Shown here piece after piece: positions 25,393 through 33,396 of a DNA stretch of 64,000 bases. A program made the position numbers and the translations under genes. Below the pieces are notes generated by a model, which saw nothing but the letters and a program-made list of their open reading frames with translations, did not search any database and had not been told where the DNA came from. Within the stretch, counting starts at the first letter, position 1; the number at the start of each line of letters is the position of its first letter. Source of the stretch: Polynucleobacter corsicus (GTDB lineage Bacteria; Pseudomonadota; Gammaproteobacteria; Burkholderiales; Burkholderiaceae); assembly GCF_018688255.1 (NCBI RefSeq), contig NZ_CP061314.1, positions 1,488,001-1,552,000 on the forward strand. The letters are read 5' to 3'.

Positions 25393-26436
25393 TTGCACCC
25401 CCCCATTGAAACCGATGCAGTCATTATTGGCGCCGGTCCGGTGGGGCTCTTCCAAGTCTTCGAACTTGGACTCTTAGAAATTAAAGCGCACGTCATTGAC
25501 TCATTGCCTGAGGTAGGCGGTCAATGCACCGAGCTCTATCCAGATAAACCGATCTATGACATTCCAGCAATTCCGGTTTGTACTGGTCGTGAGCTCGTTG
25601 GCAACCTTCTAAAACAAATTGAACCATTCAAGCCACAGTTTCACTTAAATCAAGAGGTCTCTACCCTTGAGAAACAGGCTGATGGTCGCTTTCTGATTCG
25701 CACATCCCAAGACCAGCAATTTTTGAGCAAAGCGATTTTTGTTGCTGCTGGCGTTGGTGCATTTCAGCCACGCACACTCAATCTAGATGGCATCGAGGCT
25801 TTTGTCGATAAACAAGTTTTCTATCGCGTCAGGAATCCTGAGCAATTTGCAGGTAAGCGCATGGTGATTTGTGGTGGCGGAGACTCTGCCTTAGACTGGG
25901 CATTGCATTTTGCAGATCAAGCAGCCAGTGTGACACTCATACATCGCCGAGATGAATTCAAAGCAGCGCCTCAATCCGTTGCCAAGATGCGCGCTCTTTG
26001 TACTGCTGGCAAGATGCAACTCATTATTGGGCAAATTACTGGCATTGAATCCTCCGATGACAAACTGACTGAAATTGCCGTCACCAACATTGATGGCGAA
26101 GTTCAAAGCATTGCCTTAGATGTACTCCTATTGTTTTATGGCCTTTCTCCTAAATTAGGCCCAATTGCTGACTGGGGCTTAGATATCGATCGCAAGCAAG
26201 TTACTGTGGATACCGCCTGTTTTCAGACCAGTACTCCTGGCATCTACGCTGTGGGGGATATCAACATCTACCCAGGTAAGAAAAAGCTGATTTTGTCGGG
26301 CTTTCATGAGGCAGCCTTAGCAGCCTTTGCTGCAGCCGCCTATCTGGCCCCTGAAAAGCAGATTCAACTCCAATACACCACCACCTCCCCAAAGCTTCAT
26401 AAAGTGCTTGGGGTAAGCCCATCGACATTCGAGTAA
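25393..26436 (+). CDS. Ferredoxin-NADP+ reductase, thioredoxin-reductase-like (type 2)
   Basis: A 347-residue flavoprotein. The FAD motif GAGPVGLFQVFELG starts at residue 13 and the NADPH motif CGGGDSALDWAL is near 160; the EVGGQCTELYPDKPIYDIPA segment and a C-terminal GDINIYPGKKKLILSGFHE are as in YumC-type reductases, which lack a CxxC redox pair. The start must be TTG 25393: the frame is closed by a stop at 25384 and the next Met is far inside. A run of seven C occupies codons 2-4. It directly follows fdxA, its likely partner. Confidence 0.92.
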   Translation: MHPPIETDAVIIGAGPVGLFQVFELGLLEIKAHVIDSLPEVGGQCTELYPDKPIYDIPAIPVCTGRELVGNLLKQIEPFKPQFHLNQEVSTLEKQADGRFLIRTSQDQQFLSKAIFVAAGVGAFQPRTLNLDGIEAFVDKQVFYRVRNPEQFAGKRMVICGGGDSALDWALHFADQAASVTLIHRRDEFKAAPQSVAKMRALCTAGKMQLIIGQITGIESSDDKLTEIAVTNIDGEVQSIALDVLLLFYGLSPKLGPIADWGLDIDRKQVTVDTACFQTSTPGIYAVGDINIYPGKKKLILSGFHEAALAAFAAAAYLAPEKQIQLQYTTTSPKLHKVLGVSPSTFE

Positions 26437-26474
26437 GCTCTTAATATCACTGAATTATTTGACTGAGTAAACCT

Positions 26475-27269
26475 ATGCGTCAATATCACAATCTCATGAA
26501 GGAAGTCCTCGAAAAGGGCGTCCAAAAATCCGATAGAACCGGGACTGGAACTATCTCTATCTTTGGCCACCAGATGCGCTTTAATCTGGCTGAGGGCTTT
26601 CCGATGGTGACTACTAAAAAGCTCCATCTCAAATCCATCATCCTAGAATTGCTCTGGTTCCTTAAAGGTAGCACCGATAACAATTGGCTCAAAGAGCGCG
26701 GCGTTTCCATTTGGAATGAATGGGCAGCACCAGATGGTGATCTAGGTCCAATTTACGGTTATCAGTGGCGCTCGTGGCCTGCACCTAATGGCGAACATAT
26801 TGACCAGATCGCCGAAGTTGTCGAGACCCTGAAGAAGAATCCAGACTCTCGCCGTATTATTGTTTCAGCGTGGAACGTGGCTGATATTCCTCGCATGGCT
26901 TTGGCACCTTGCCACGCATTCTTTCAGTTTTATGTTGCCGATGGCAAGCTTTCTTGCCAACTCTATCAACGCAGTGCGGATATCTTCTTAGGTGTGCCCT
27001 TCAATATTGCTAGCTATGCCTTACTGACTCACATGATGGCGCAGCAGTGCAATTTAGAGGTGGGCGATTTTGTGTGGACTGGTGGCGACTGCCATCTCTA
27101 TAGCAACCATTTAGAGCAAGTTGATCTTCAACTCTCAAGAGATTTCTTCCCGCTGCCTAAGCTCAACATTTTACGCAAGCCTAACTCCATCTTTGATTAC
27201 GAATTCGAAGATTTTGAAATCGCTGGTTATGAATCCCATCCCGCCATTAAAGCTCCTGTAGCTGTTTAA
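26475..27269 (+). CDS. thyA: Thymidylate synthase
   Basis: A 264-residue ThyA, the same length as in E. coli, which methylates dUMP to dTMP using methylenetetrahydrofolate. The nucleophile is Cys146 in LAPCHAFFQFY; RTGTGTISIFG, YQRSADIFLGVPFNIAS and DCHLYSNH are conserved. The dihydrofolate it produces is recycled by the folA product encoded 13 bases downstream, so the pair forms a functional operon. Confidence 0.98.
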   Translation: MRQYHNLMKEVLEKGVQKSDRTGTGTISIFGHQMRFNLAEGFPMVTTKKLHLKSIILELLWFLKGSTDNNWLKERGVSIWNEWAAPDGDLGPIYGYQWRSWPAPNGEHIDQIAEVVETLKKNPDSRRIIVSAWNVADIPRMALAPCHAFFQFYVADGKLSCQLYQRSADIFLGVPFNIASYALLTHMMAQQCNLEVGDFVWTGGDCHLYSNHLEQVDLQLSRDFFPLPKLNILRKPNSIFDYEFEDFEIAGYESHPAIKAPVAV

Positions 27270-27282
27270 GAAATTAGATCTT

Positions 27283-27780
27283 ATGACCGTAAATAAGCAC
27301 CCCGCCATCTCCATGATTGTTGCCCGCTCACGTAACCATGTGATTGGCAAAGACAATCAAATGCCTTGGAAGATTTCTGCTGATCTGCAATTTTTCAAAA
27401 AGGTAACGATGGGTCACCCCGTCATCATGGGTCGCAAGACTTGGGAGTCGATTGGTCGCCCTCTTCCGGGACGTCGCAATATTGTGGTGAGTCGCAATGC
27501 TGGTCTCCAGTTGACTGGTGCGGAGGTGGTTAACTCCCTAGATGCAGCACTTGCTACTTTAAGTGAATTCCCCCGGGTATTTGTGATTGGTGGGGAGCAA
27601 CTCTTTACTCAAGCTTTCCCCAAAGCAGATCGCCTTTTCATTACTGAAATTGATATCGATGTTGACGGTGGCGATACTTTCTTTGAAGTTCCCGATCCAT
27701 CCGATTGGAAAGAAGTGGAACGTACTCCAGCATCTGAAGGTGACATTACATTTAATTTCATTACGCTTGAACGCAAATAA
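27283..27780 (+). CDS. folA: Dihydrofolate reductase
   Basis: A 165-residue DHFR. The family landmarks are VIGKDNQMPWKISADLQFFK, the GRKTWESIGRPLPGRRNIVVSR block and FVIGGEQLF with the C-terminal ITEIDIDVDGGDTFF. It regenerates tetrahydrofolate after the ThyA reaction. ATG 27283 is 13 bases after thyA. A weak terminator and the amidohydrolase gene follow. Confidence 0.97.
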   Translation: MTVNKHPAISMIVARSRNHVIGKDNQMPWKISADLQFFKKVTMGHPVIMGRKTWESIGRPLPGRRNIVVSRNAGLQLTGAEVVNSLDAALATLSEFPRVFVIGGEQLFTQAFPKADRLFITEIDIDVDGGDTFFEVPDPSDWKEVERTPASEGDITFNFITLERK

Positions 27781-27794
27781 AAATACCGCCTAAC

Positions 27795-27820
27795 CTGACG
27801 CCTGTCTTTAGTCAGCTTTT
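27795..27820 (+). terminator. folA: Weak terminator after folA
   Basis: CTGAC (27795-27799) pairs with GTCAG (27811-27815), followed by CTTTT. The stem is short. It ends 14 bases before the amidohydrolase ATG, whose AAGGAAG ribosome site begins almost immediately. Confidence 0.45.
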
Positions 27821-27834
27821 AAAAGGAAGTACCC

Positions 27835-29535
27835 ATGAAATTTTCATCAAAACTACTTTCTGTCCTACTGATATCCCAATGCACTTTTATTTTTGCGAAA
27901 AGCGAGGTGGACATGATTTTTTATGGTGGCGATATTGTCACGATGAATAAATCACAAGCTACTGCAGAGGCTATAGCGGTTCAAGGTGGAAAAATCATCA
28001 AGGTTGGCTCTCTGGCTAAGCTCAAGACTCTGCAAGGACCAGAAACAAAGCTAGTTAACTTGAATGGTCAGACCTTAATGCCCGGTTTAGTTGAGCCACA
28101 CGTACACATTATAGGCACCGCATTTTCAGAAGAGATCTTCCTCAATCTCTCCAACTTCACGATGCCCCATGACACCTTAGATAGCCTGGTAGCGAAGCTA
28201 ACTGCCTATAGTAAAAACTTTAAAGATGGTGAGTGGATTAATGCCTTTGGCGTTGACCCATCCAGAACAGAACCATTTATGTCTGAGTTAACTGCAGACA
28301 TTTTGGACAAGGTATCGACAACTAAGCCCATCTTTGTGATGAATCAAAGTATGCATATCGCTTACGTGAATCACAAGGCACTAGAAATGGCGGGATTAAC
28401 TGATTCCAGCCCAGACCCCAAGGGCGGTAAGTTACTGAAGGATAGTAAGGGGCGCTTAACTGGTGTGGTGTATGAATCACCTGCTTTTTATTTATTCCTC
28501 GATAAGATGCCGCCACCTACTCAAGAGGTAGTTGAACAAGCTGTTGCCAAGGTTGGTCAGAGACTGGTGAGCAAGGGTGTCACCACTTCAGCAGAAATCA
28601 CTGTTGGTGGGTACCTTGGCGTTGATAAGGAATACGCCTTGTTTAATGCAATGACCCAAAGCGGCAAGCTTCCAGTTCGGGTAAGGGGCTATATGTATTC
28701 AAATGCATACCCAACCACGAACAATAAGTACAAGCCAGGGCAAGGTGATGACACCTTTAAATTAATCGGCGTCAAAATTGTGGCTGATGGCTCCAATCAA
28801 GGACTGACTGGTGCGATGAGTAAGCCATATGACTATCCATCTGGGACAAGCAATATAGGCACTCTCAACTTTACTGAGCAAGAGCTATACGACCTTGCCA
28901 AGCCAAGATTTGATGAGGGTTGGCAACTTTCTGTTCACTCAAATGGTGACAGGTCAATTGAGCAGACTCTGAATGTTTTTGCGAAGTTGGTTACAAAACC
29001 AGCTGATGCTAAAAAAAGATTAAGAATTGAGCACTTCACTGTAGCAACTGAAGCGCAGATTGCTAAAGCAGCAAAGCTTGGAGTTGTTCCTGGCTTTACC
29101 ATTGGGCACACCGACTATTGGGGCGAGGCATTTCATGATCACCTCTTGGGAGCCGAAAGAGCGGATCGAATTGATCCTAGTGCAAGTTTGATAAAAAAAG
29201 GTATGCGTTTTGCATACCATAGCGACTCCCCGGTCTCACCGATTCATCCGCTCAAGTACGCCTCCGAAGGTGCTGCTCGCTTATGGCAAGTCTCACCCCA
29301 AAAGGTACTGAATCCAAGCCAGAAGATTTCCATCAATAATGCTCTAAAAGCCATCACGATTGACGCTGCCTACCAACTAAAAATGGATGACAAGATTGGA
29401 TCGATTCAAGAAGGCAAATATGCTGACTTCGCTATTGTGAGTCAGAATCCGATGAAAACGGATGCCTATAAAATTAGAGATATTGAAGTGAATGAAACCT
29501 GGGTTAATGGAAAACAGGTATTTAAGAAGCAGTAA
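27835..29535 (+). CDS. Exported amidohydrolase, YtcJ/Amidohydro_3 family
   Basis: A 566-residue metal-dependent hydrolase. Residues 1-21 form a signal peptide, so the enzyme is likely periplasmic. The metal site begins with HVH in GLVEPHVHIIG; later metal ligands lie in SVHSNGDR, IEHFTVA and the aspartate in AYHSDSPVSP, and the C-terminal small beta domain has GSIQEGKYADFAIV. Close relatives act on varied amides or esters, so the substrate is unknown. A strong AAGGAAG ribosome site precedes the ATG. It stands alone between folA and a bidirectional terminator. Confidence 0.87.
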   Translation: MKFSSKLLSVLLISQCTFIFAKSEVDMIFYGGDIVTMNKSQATAEAIAVQGGKIIKVGSLAKLKTLQGPETKLVNLNGQTLMPGLVEPHVHIIGTAFSEEIFLNLSNFTMPHDTLDSLVAKLTAYSKNFKDGEWINAFGVDPSRTEPFMSELTADILDKVSTTKPIFVMNQSMHIAYVNHKALEMAGLTDSSPDPKGGKLLKDSKGRLTGVVYESPAFYLFLDKMPPPTQEVVEQAVAKVGQRLVSKGVTTSAEITVGGYLGVDKEYALFNAMTQSGKLPVRVRGYMYSNAYPTTNNKYKPGQGDDTFKLIGVKIVADGSNQGLTGAMSKPYDYPSGTSNIGTLNFTEQELYDLAKPRFDEGWQLSVHSNGDRSIEQTLNVFAKLVTKPADAKKRLRIEHFTVATEAQIAKAAKLGVVPGFTIGHTDYWGEAFHDHLLGAERADRIDPSASLIKKGMRFAYHSDSPVSPIHPLKYASEGAARLWQVSPQKVLNPSQKISINNALKAITIDAAYQLKMDDKIGSIQEGKYADFAIVSQNPMKTDAYKIRDIEVNETWVNGKQVFKKQ

Positions 29536-29558
29536 ATATTTTTGCATCTCCCCTTATA

Positions 29559-29586
29559 AGAAAAACCACCCAAGGGTAGTTTTTCT
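29559..29586. terminator. Bidirectional terminator
   Basis: AGAAAAAC-C-ACCC (29559-29571) and GGGT-A-GTTTTTCT (29574-29586) pair over 12 positions with one C-A mismatch and an AA loop, giving A- and T-rich flanks. It lies between the convergent amidohydrolase and TRAP binding protein genes and can stop both. Confidence 0.75.
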
Positions 29587-29624
29587 TTATCTGCAGCTAA
29601 AGTTTTGCACTCATAGCTTAGACC

Positions 29625-30707
29625 TTAAAGCTTCTTAGCAAAGCTATATTGAGCGAATGCCTGCTCTGCCACATTGAACCACTGCGCTTCCATGTTCCTG
29701 AACACGCGATAGTCTTCGAAAATTTTCTTAAATTGGGGATTCTTAGCGGACTCTTCGGCATAAGTTTCTTGGCTTGCCTTAAAGCAGGCATCCATTACAG
29801 AGGTATTGAACTTACGCAAGACCGCGCCATTCTGAATGAGGCGCTGTAATGCTGGTGGATTTAAGGCATCGTACTTGGCACACATATCGGTATGCGCCTC
29901 AAAGCAAGCCGCCTCCCATGCCGCTTGATATGAGGGTGGTAATGAATCCCACTGCTTCTTATTCACTAAGAATGAAAGTCCAGCCGCGCCCTCCCAAAAT
30001 GCAGGGTAGTAATAGTTTTTCGCAACCTTAGCTAAACCCAACTTCTCATCATCATAGGGGCCAACAAATTCAGCGGCATCGATCGTGCCTTTTTCTAGTG
30101 CTGAGTAAATTTCACCAGCGGGTAACTGTTGTGGCACTACACCTAACTTCGCCAGCACTTGCCCTGCAAAACCAGCGATACGGAATTTGAGTCCCTTGAG
30201 ATCTTCTGGAGATTTAATTTCTTTACGAAACCAGCCGCCCATTTGAGTACCCGTTTGTCCGCCTAAGAAATTAACGATGTTATAACTAGCGTAAAGCTCA
30301 CGCATTAGCTTCATGCCGTTGCCATGTAACATCCAGGCAGTTTGCTGGCGCGCTGTCATACCAAAAGGTGCTGCCGTATCAAAAATAAATGCGCTGTTCT
30401 TACCTAAGTAGTAATAGCTGGCGGTATGGCCACACTCCACTGTGCCGTTTTGAACGGCATCCAATACTTGCAGGGCTGGAACTACCTCACCAGCGGCAAA
30501 TACTTTGACATTGAACTTACCATCAGTTGCCTTACGCAAGGCATTAGCAAAGACTTCTGGAGTGCCAAATAAAGTATCTAAAGATTTAGGAAAGCTGGAG
30601 ACCAAACGCCAATTTAAGGTTGGCAAACTCTGAGCAATTGATGGTGCTGCCAATGCTGCTGCGCCTGCACCGATAGTGGCTTTCTTTAAAAAGGAACGTC
30701 TTTGCAT
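29625..30707 (-). CDS. TRAP transporter substrate-binding protein (DctP family)
   Basis: A 360-residue periplasmic binding protein with an N-terminal twin-arginine signal (RRSFLKKATIGAGAAALAAP), suggesting export in folded form. The body (LNWRLVSSFPKSLDTLFG, then FRIAGFAGQVLAKLGVVPQQLPAGEIYSALEKGTIDAAEFVGPYDD) fits the 2-oxoacid-binding TakP-like group. The ligand is inferred only. No membrane subunits (DctQ, DctM) are nearby, so it is an orphan. A very strong AGAGGAG ribosome site precedes the ATG. It follows pmbA by 18 bases. Confidence 0.9.
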   Translation of the reverse strand: MQRRSFLKKATIGAGAAALAAPSIAQSLPTLNWRLVSSFPKSLDTLFGTPEVFANALRKATDGKFNVKVFAAGEVVPALQVLDAVQNGTVECGHTASYYYLGKNSAFIFDTAAPFGMTARQQTAWMLHGNGMKLMRELYASYNIVNFLGGQTGTQMGGWFRKEIKSPEDLKGLKFRIAGFAGQVLAKLGVVPQQLPAGEIYSALEKGTIDAAEFVGPYDDEKLGLAKVAKNYYYPAFWEGAAGLSFLVNKKQWDSLPPSYQAAWEAACFEAHTDMCAKYDALNPPALQRLIQNGAVLRKFNTSVMDACFKASQETYAEESAKNPQFKKIFEDYRVFRNMEAQWFNVAEQAFAQYSFAKKL

Positions 30708-30725
30708 TATTTTCTCCTCTGAATT

Positions 30726-32072
30726 TTATTTTCCACCAACCGTCATTGATCCAATCAGGATGGAACCGATTTCCTTGGTACCCCGAATCAGTGTGTCACT
30801 ACCAATCATCTGAATATCCATCAACATATCACGCAGGTTACTGGCAATCGTAATGCCCTCAACCGGATATTGAATCTCACCGTTTTCTACCCAGTAACCA
30901 AAGGCACCGCGCGAGTAATCACCAGTGACATAGTTCACGCCCTGCCCCATGAGTTCGGTAACCAGTAAACCTGTGCCCATCTCTTTAAGGAGTGCGGGTA
31001 ATCCACCCTTTGGCGTCTTACGACTTTGTAATGTCAGATGATGAGAGCCGCCTGCATTGCCAGTGGTCTTCATTCCAAGCTTTCTCGCGGAATAAGTAGA
31101 CAGGAAATAACCTTGCAAAATCCCTTTTTCAACCACGGTTCGCGCCGAGGTCTTCACGCCTTCCTCATCAAAAGGCACGCTTCCTGTCATTGCCTTGAGG
31201 TGGGGGTTTTCAAAGACGCTAATGTGCTTTGGTAGCACTTGCTTACCCAAGCTATCCAATAGAAAACTGGAGCGGCGATATAAAGCGCCACCAGATACTG
31301 CTTGCACTAACCCGCCCAGTAGGCCTGCTGCTAAGGGGGCCTCGAAAATCACTGGGCAACGGCGAGTACTGAGCGATCTTGCCTTAAGACGGGAGAGTGC
31401 ACGCTCTGCTGCGTATTTACCAATGGCAACTGGATCAGCCAACTCCCCTGGAATGCGCGAGCTGGAATACCAATCATCTCGCTGCATGAGCGATTTCTTA
31501 CCGCCCTCATTTGCAATTGGTGCACAAGAAATATAGTGGCGTGAGAATGGGTAGCCGCCCATAAATCCGTGACTGGTTCCCATCATAAAATGTGCGTGAT
31601 GTGCCGATACTGAAGCACCATCGCTATTTTTAATTTGCTTACTGACTGCAAAGGCAGCACCTTCAGCAGCGCGTGCAATATCAATTGCTGTTGCTGAGTC
31701 TAAGTCCCATGGATGAAATAAATCGAGATCGAGCGGATGTTTTTCGAGCAACTCTTTTTCAGCAGGACCGGCACACAGATCTTCCGCTGTATGTTGAGCA
31801 ATATGGTATGCAGCCTCAACCGTTGCCTTCAAAGAATCCTTGGAGAAATCACTAGTGCTGGCATTACCTCGGCGATGACCTAAAAATACTGTTACGCCAA
31901 CCTGCTTGTCTAGGCTTTGCTCAATCGTCTCGACCTCGCCTTTGCGAACGGTAACCGAGAGACCCTGACCTTCAGAAACTTCAGCAACGGCATCTGAGGC
32001 GCCACGTCTTTTGGCTTCTGTGAGCATGAAATCGATGATTTCTTGAAACTGATTTGATGAGTGTGTAAACAT
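30726..32072 (-). CDS. pmbA: TldE/PmbA protein, TldD-TldE protease subunit
   Basis: A 448-residue PmbA/TldE protein. With TldD it forms a heterodimeric metalloprotease that processes small peptides such as microcin precursors and the CcdA antitoxin; TldE itself lacks the metal site, and no HExxxH motif is visible here. The RKGEVETIEQSLDKQVGVTVF and TGNAGGSHHLTL segments are typical. ATG 32070-32072 lies six bases after a TATTAT box with no Shine-Dalgarno. It is divergent from mog with 26 bases between. Confidence 0.94.
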   Translation of the reverse strand: MFTHSSNQFQEIIDFMLTEAKRRGASDAVAEVSEGQGLSVTVRKGEVETIEQSLDKQVGVTVFLGHRRGNASTSDFSKDSLKATVEAAYHIAQHTAEDLCAGPAEKELLEKHPLDLDLFHPWDLDSATAIDIARAAEGAAFAVSKQIKNSDGASVSAHHAHFMMGTSHGFMGGYPFSRHYISCAPIANEGGKKSLMQRDDWYSSSRIPGELADPVAIGKYAAERALSRLKARSLSTRRCPVIFEAPLAAGLLGGLVQAVSGGALYRRSSFLLDSLGKQVLPKHISVFENPHLKAMTGSVPFDEEGVKTSARTVVEKGILQGYFLSTYSARKLGMKTTGNAGGSHHLTLQSRKTPKGGLPALLKEMGTGLLVTELMGQGVNYVTGDYSRGAFGYWVENGEIQYPVEGITIASNLRDMLMDIQMIGSDTLIRGTKEIGSILIGSMTVGGK

Positions 32073-32078
32073 GCCCTA

Positions 32079-32084
32079 ATAATA
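32079..32084 (-). promoter_or_regulatory. pmbA: -10 box for pmbA (predicted leaderless)
   Basis: Minus-strand TATTAT ends six bases before the pmbA ATG. The gap between the divergent starts is only 26 bases. No convincing -35 at 16-18 bases. Confidence 0.45.
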
Positions 32085-32086
32085 GC

Positions 32087-32092
32087 TAGAAT
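32087..32092 (+). promoter_or_regulatory. mog: -10 box for mog (predicted leaderless)
   Basis: TAGAAT ends six bases before the mog ATG (32099). It lies back to back with the pmbA box. No convincing -35. Confidence 0.45.
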
Positions 32093-32098
32093 AGAAAC

Positions 32099-32722
32099 AT
32101 GAAGCATACCGAAGCCTGGAAAAGATCCTCCCCAAACGAAATCAAAATCGGCCTCATATCGATCTCCGATAGAGCCAGTAAGGGCGTTTACACCGACGAG
32201 GGCATCCCTGCCCTACAAATGTGGCTACAAACCGCCATCAGCGGTCCCTGCGTGTTTCACGAGCGCCTGATTGCAGATGAGCGGGAGATCATCACCGAAA
32301 CGATCGTGGAGCTCTCTGACGATCTCGGCTGTGATTTGGTCCTCACTACAGGCGGTACAGGCCCTTCACGCAGAGACGTCACCCCAGAGGCCACAATTGA
32401 CGCTGGAACCCGGGAAATGCCCGGATTTGGCGAGCAAATGCGCCAAATTAGCCTGCGCTTTGTACCTACGGCAATCTTGTCACGCCAGACCGCAGTTTTA
32501 CGAGAAATCGAGGGGCATGCCACCCTCATCATTAATTTGCCAGGTCAGCCCAAATCTATCAAAGAAACTCTTGAAGGCTTGAAGGATGCCGAGGGCAAAT
32601 CTATTGTTCCAGGTATCTTTGCTGCCGTGCCTTATTGCATCGACCTGATTGGTGGCCCCTACATCGAGACCGATGAAACCATCGTCAAAGCCTTTAGGCC
32701 TAAGAGCGCCATCAAAAAATAA
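32099..32722 (+). CDS. mog: Molybdopterin adenylyltransferase
   Basis: A 207-residue Mog/MogA that adenylylates molybdopterin before MoeA inserts molybdenum. The conserved TTGGTGPSRRDVTPEA motif, SRQTAVLR and INLPGQPKSIKE are clear. The start ATG has no ribosome site and follows a -10 box by six bases. The gene is 8.5 kb away from the moaA-mobA-moeA operon but serves the same pathway. A bidirectional terminator follows. Confidence 0.95.
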   Translation: MKHTEAWKRSSPNEIKIGLISISDRASKGVYTDEGIPALQMWLQTAISGPCVFHERLIADEREIITETIVELSDDLGCDLVLTTGGTGPSRRDVTPEATIDAGTREMPGFGEQMRQISLRFVPTAILSRQTAVLREIEGHATLIINLPGQPKSIKETLEGLKDAEGKSIVPGIFAAVPYCIDLIGGPYIETDETIVKAFRPKSAIKK

Positions 32723-32746
32723 AGGTGAGTCATCGTTCTGGCAATT

Positions 32747-32773
32747 AAAAAGGGTTCATCGCTGAACCTTTTT
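32747..32773. terminator. Bidirectional terminator between mog and orn
   Basis: AAAAAGG-G-TTCA (32747-32758) pairs with TGAA-CCTTTTT (32763-32773) around TCGC, with one bulged G. The A/T flanks give T-runs on both strands, fitting the convergent genes mog and orn. Confidence 0.8.
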
Positions 32774-32793
32774 CTTGTTATGGATGCTGAAGT

Positions 32794-33381
32794 TTATTCC
32801 GGCAAAGGCACGATGAACTTTTCCCGGTAGTACTTGAGCTCTTCAATAGATTCCTCAATATCGGCCAAGGCGGTATGCGCCTGCTTTTTGGTGAAGCCCT
32901 TTACCAACTCAGGGTGCCAACGCTTACAGAGTTCCTTGAGTGTTGAAACGTCAATATTTCGATAATGAAAGAACGTCTCTAGTTTTGGCATGTACTTCGC
33001 CATAAAGCGTCGATCCTGACCAATCGTATTGCCACACATTGGCGCAATACCGGGCTTAATATATTTTTTCAAAAAGGCAATGCATTCAGCTTCAGCAGTG
33101 GCTTCATCTGTGGTTGAAGCCTTGACCTTGTCAATCAGGCCAGAGCGGCCATGAGTGCCCTTATTCCAGGCATCCATCGCATCCAATAAGGCATCTTCCT
33201 GACGGATCACCCAAACTGGAGCCGTGGCGATGGTGTTGAGGTGTGCATCGGTCACGATCACAGCAATTTCTAAAATGCGCTCTTTTTCAGGATCTAGGCC
33301 TGACATCTCCATATCCACCCAAATCAGGTGCTCATTGGCTGGCGCGGCCTTTGGTGTTGGAGTACTTGTTTTTTCACTCAT
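32794..33381 (-). CDS. orn: Oligoribonuclease
   Basis: A 195-residue DEDDh exonuclease that degrades two- to five-base RNA and pGpG. Catalytic Asp23 and Glu25 are in WVDMEMSGLD, later acidic residues in FFHYRNIDVSTL and the His/Asp in KQAHTALADIEES. ATG 33379-33381 was chosen; ATG 33391-33393 in the same frame would add four residues. Only 15 bases (or three) separate it from the divergent M48 protease start, so promoters must overlap. Confidence 0.96.
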   Translation of the reverse strand: MSEKTSTPTPKAAPANEHLIWVDMEMSGLDPEKERILEIAVIVTDAHLNTIATAPVWVIRQEDALLDAMDAWNKGTHGRSGLIDKVKASTTDEATAEAECIAFLKKYIKPGIAPMCGNTIGQDRRFMAKYMPKLETFFHYRNIDVSTLKELCKRWHPELVKGFTKKQAHTALADIEESIEELKYYREKFIVPLPE

Positions 33382-33384
33382 ATC

Positions 33385-33390
33385 TATAAT
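33385..33390 (+). promoter_or_regulatory. Perfect -10 box for the M48 protease gene (predicted leaderless)
   Basis: TATAAT ends exactly six bases before the ATG at 33397, which has no Shine-Dalgarno. The same bases read on the other strand lie just ahead of the orn start. Confidence 0.5.
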
Positions 33391-33396
33391 CATCTC

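Noticed and set aside
27835..30707. The amidohydrolase and TRAP genes as a mobile island
   Set aside because: They are accessory-type genes, but there are no integrases, repeats or tRNA ends around them and base use looks like the neighbours.
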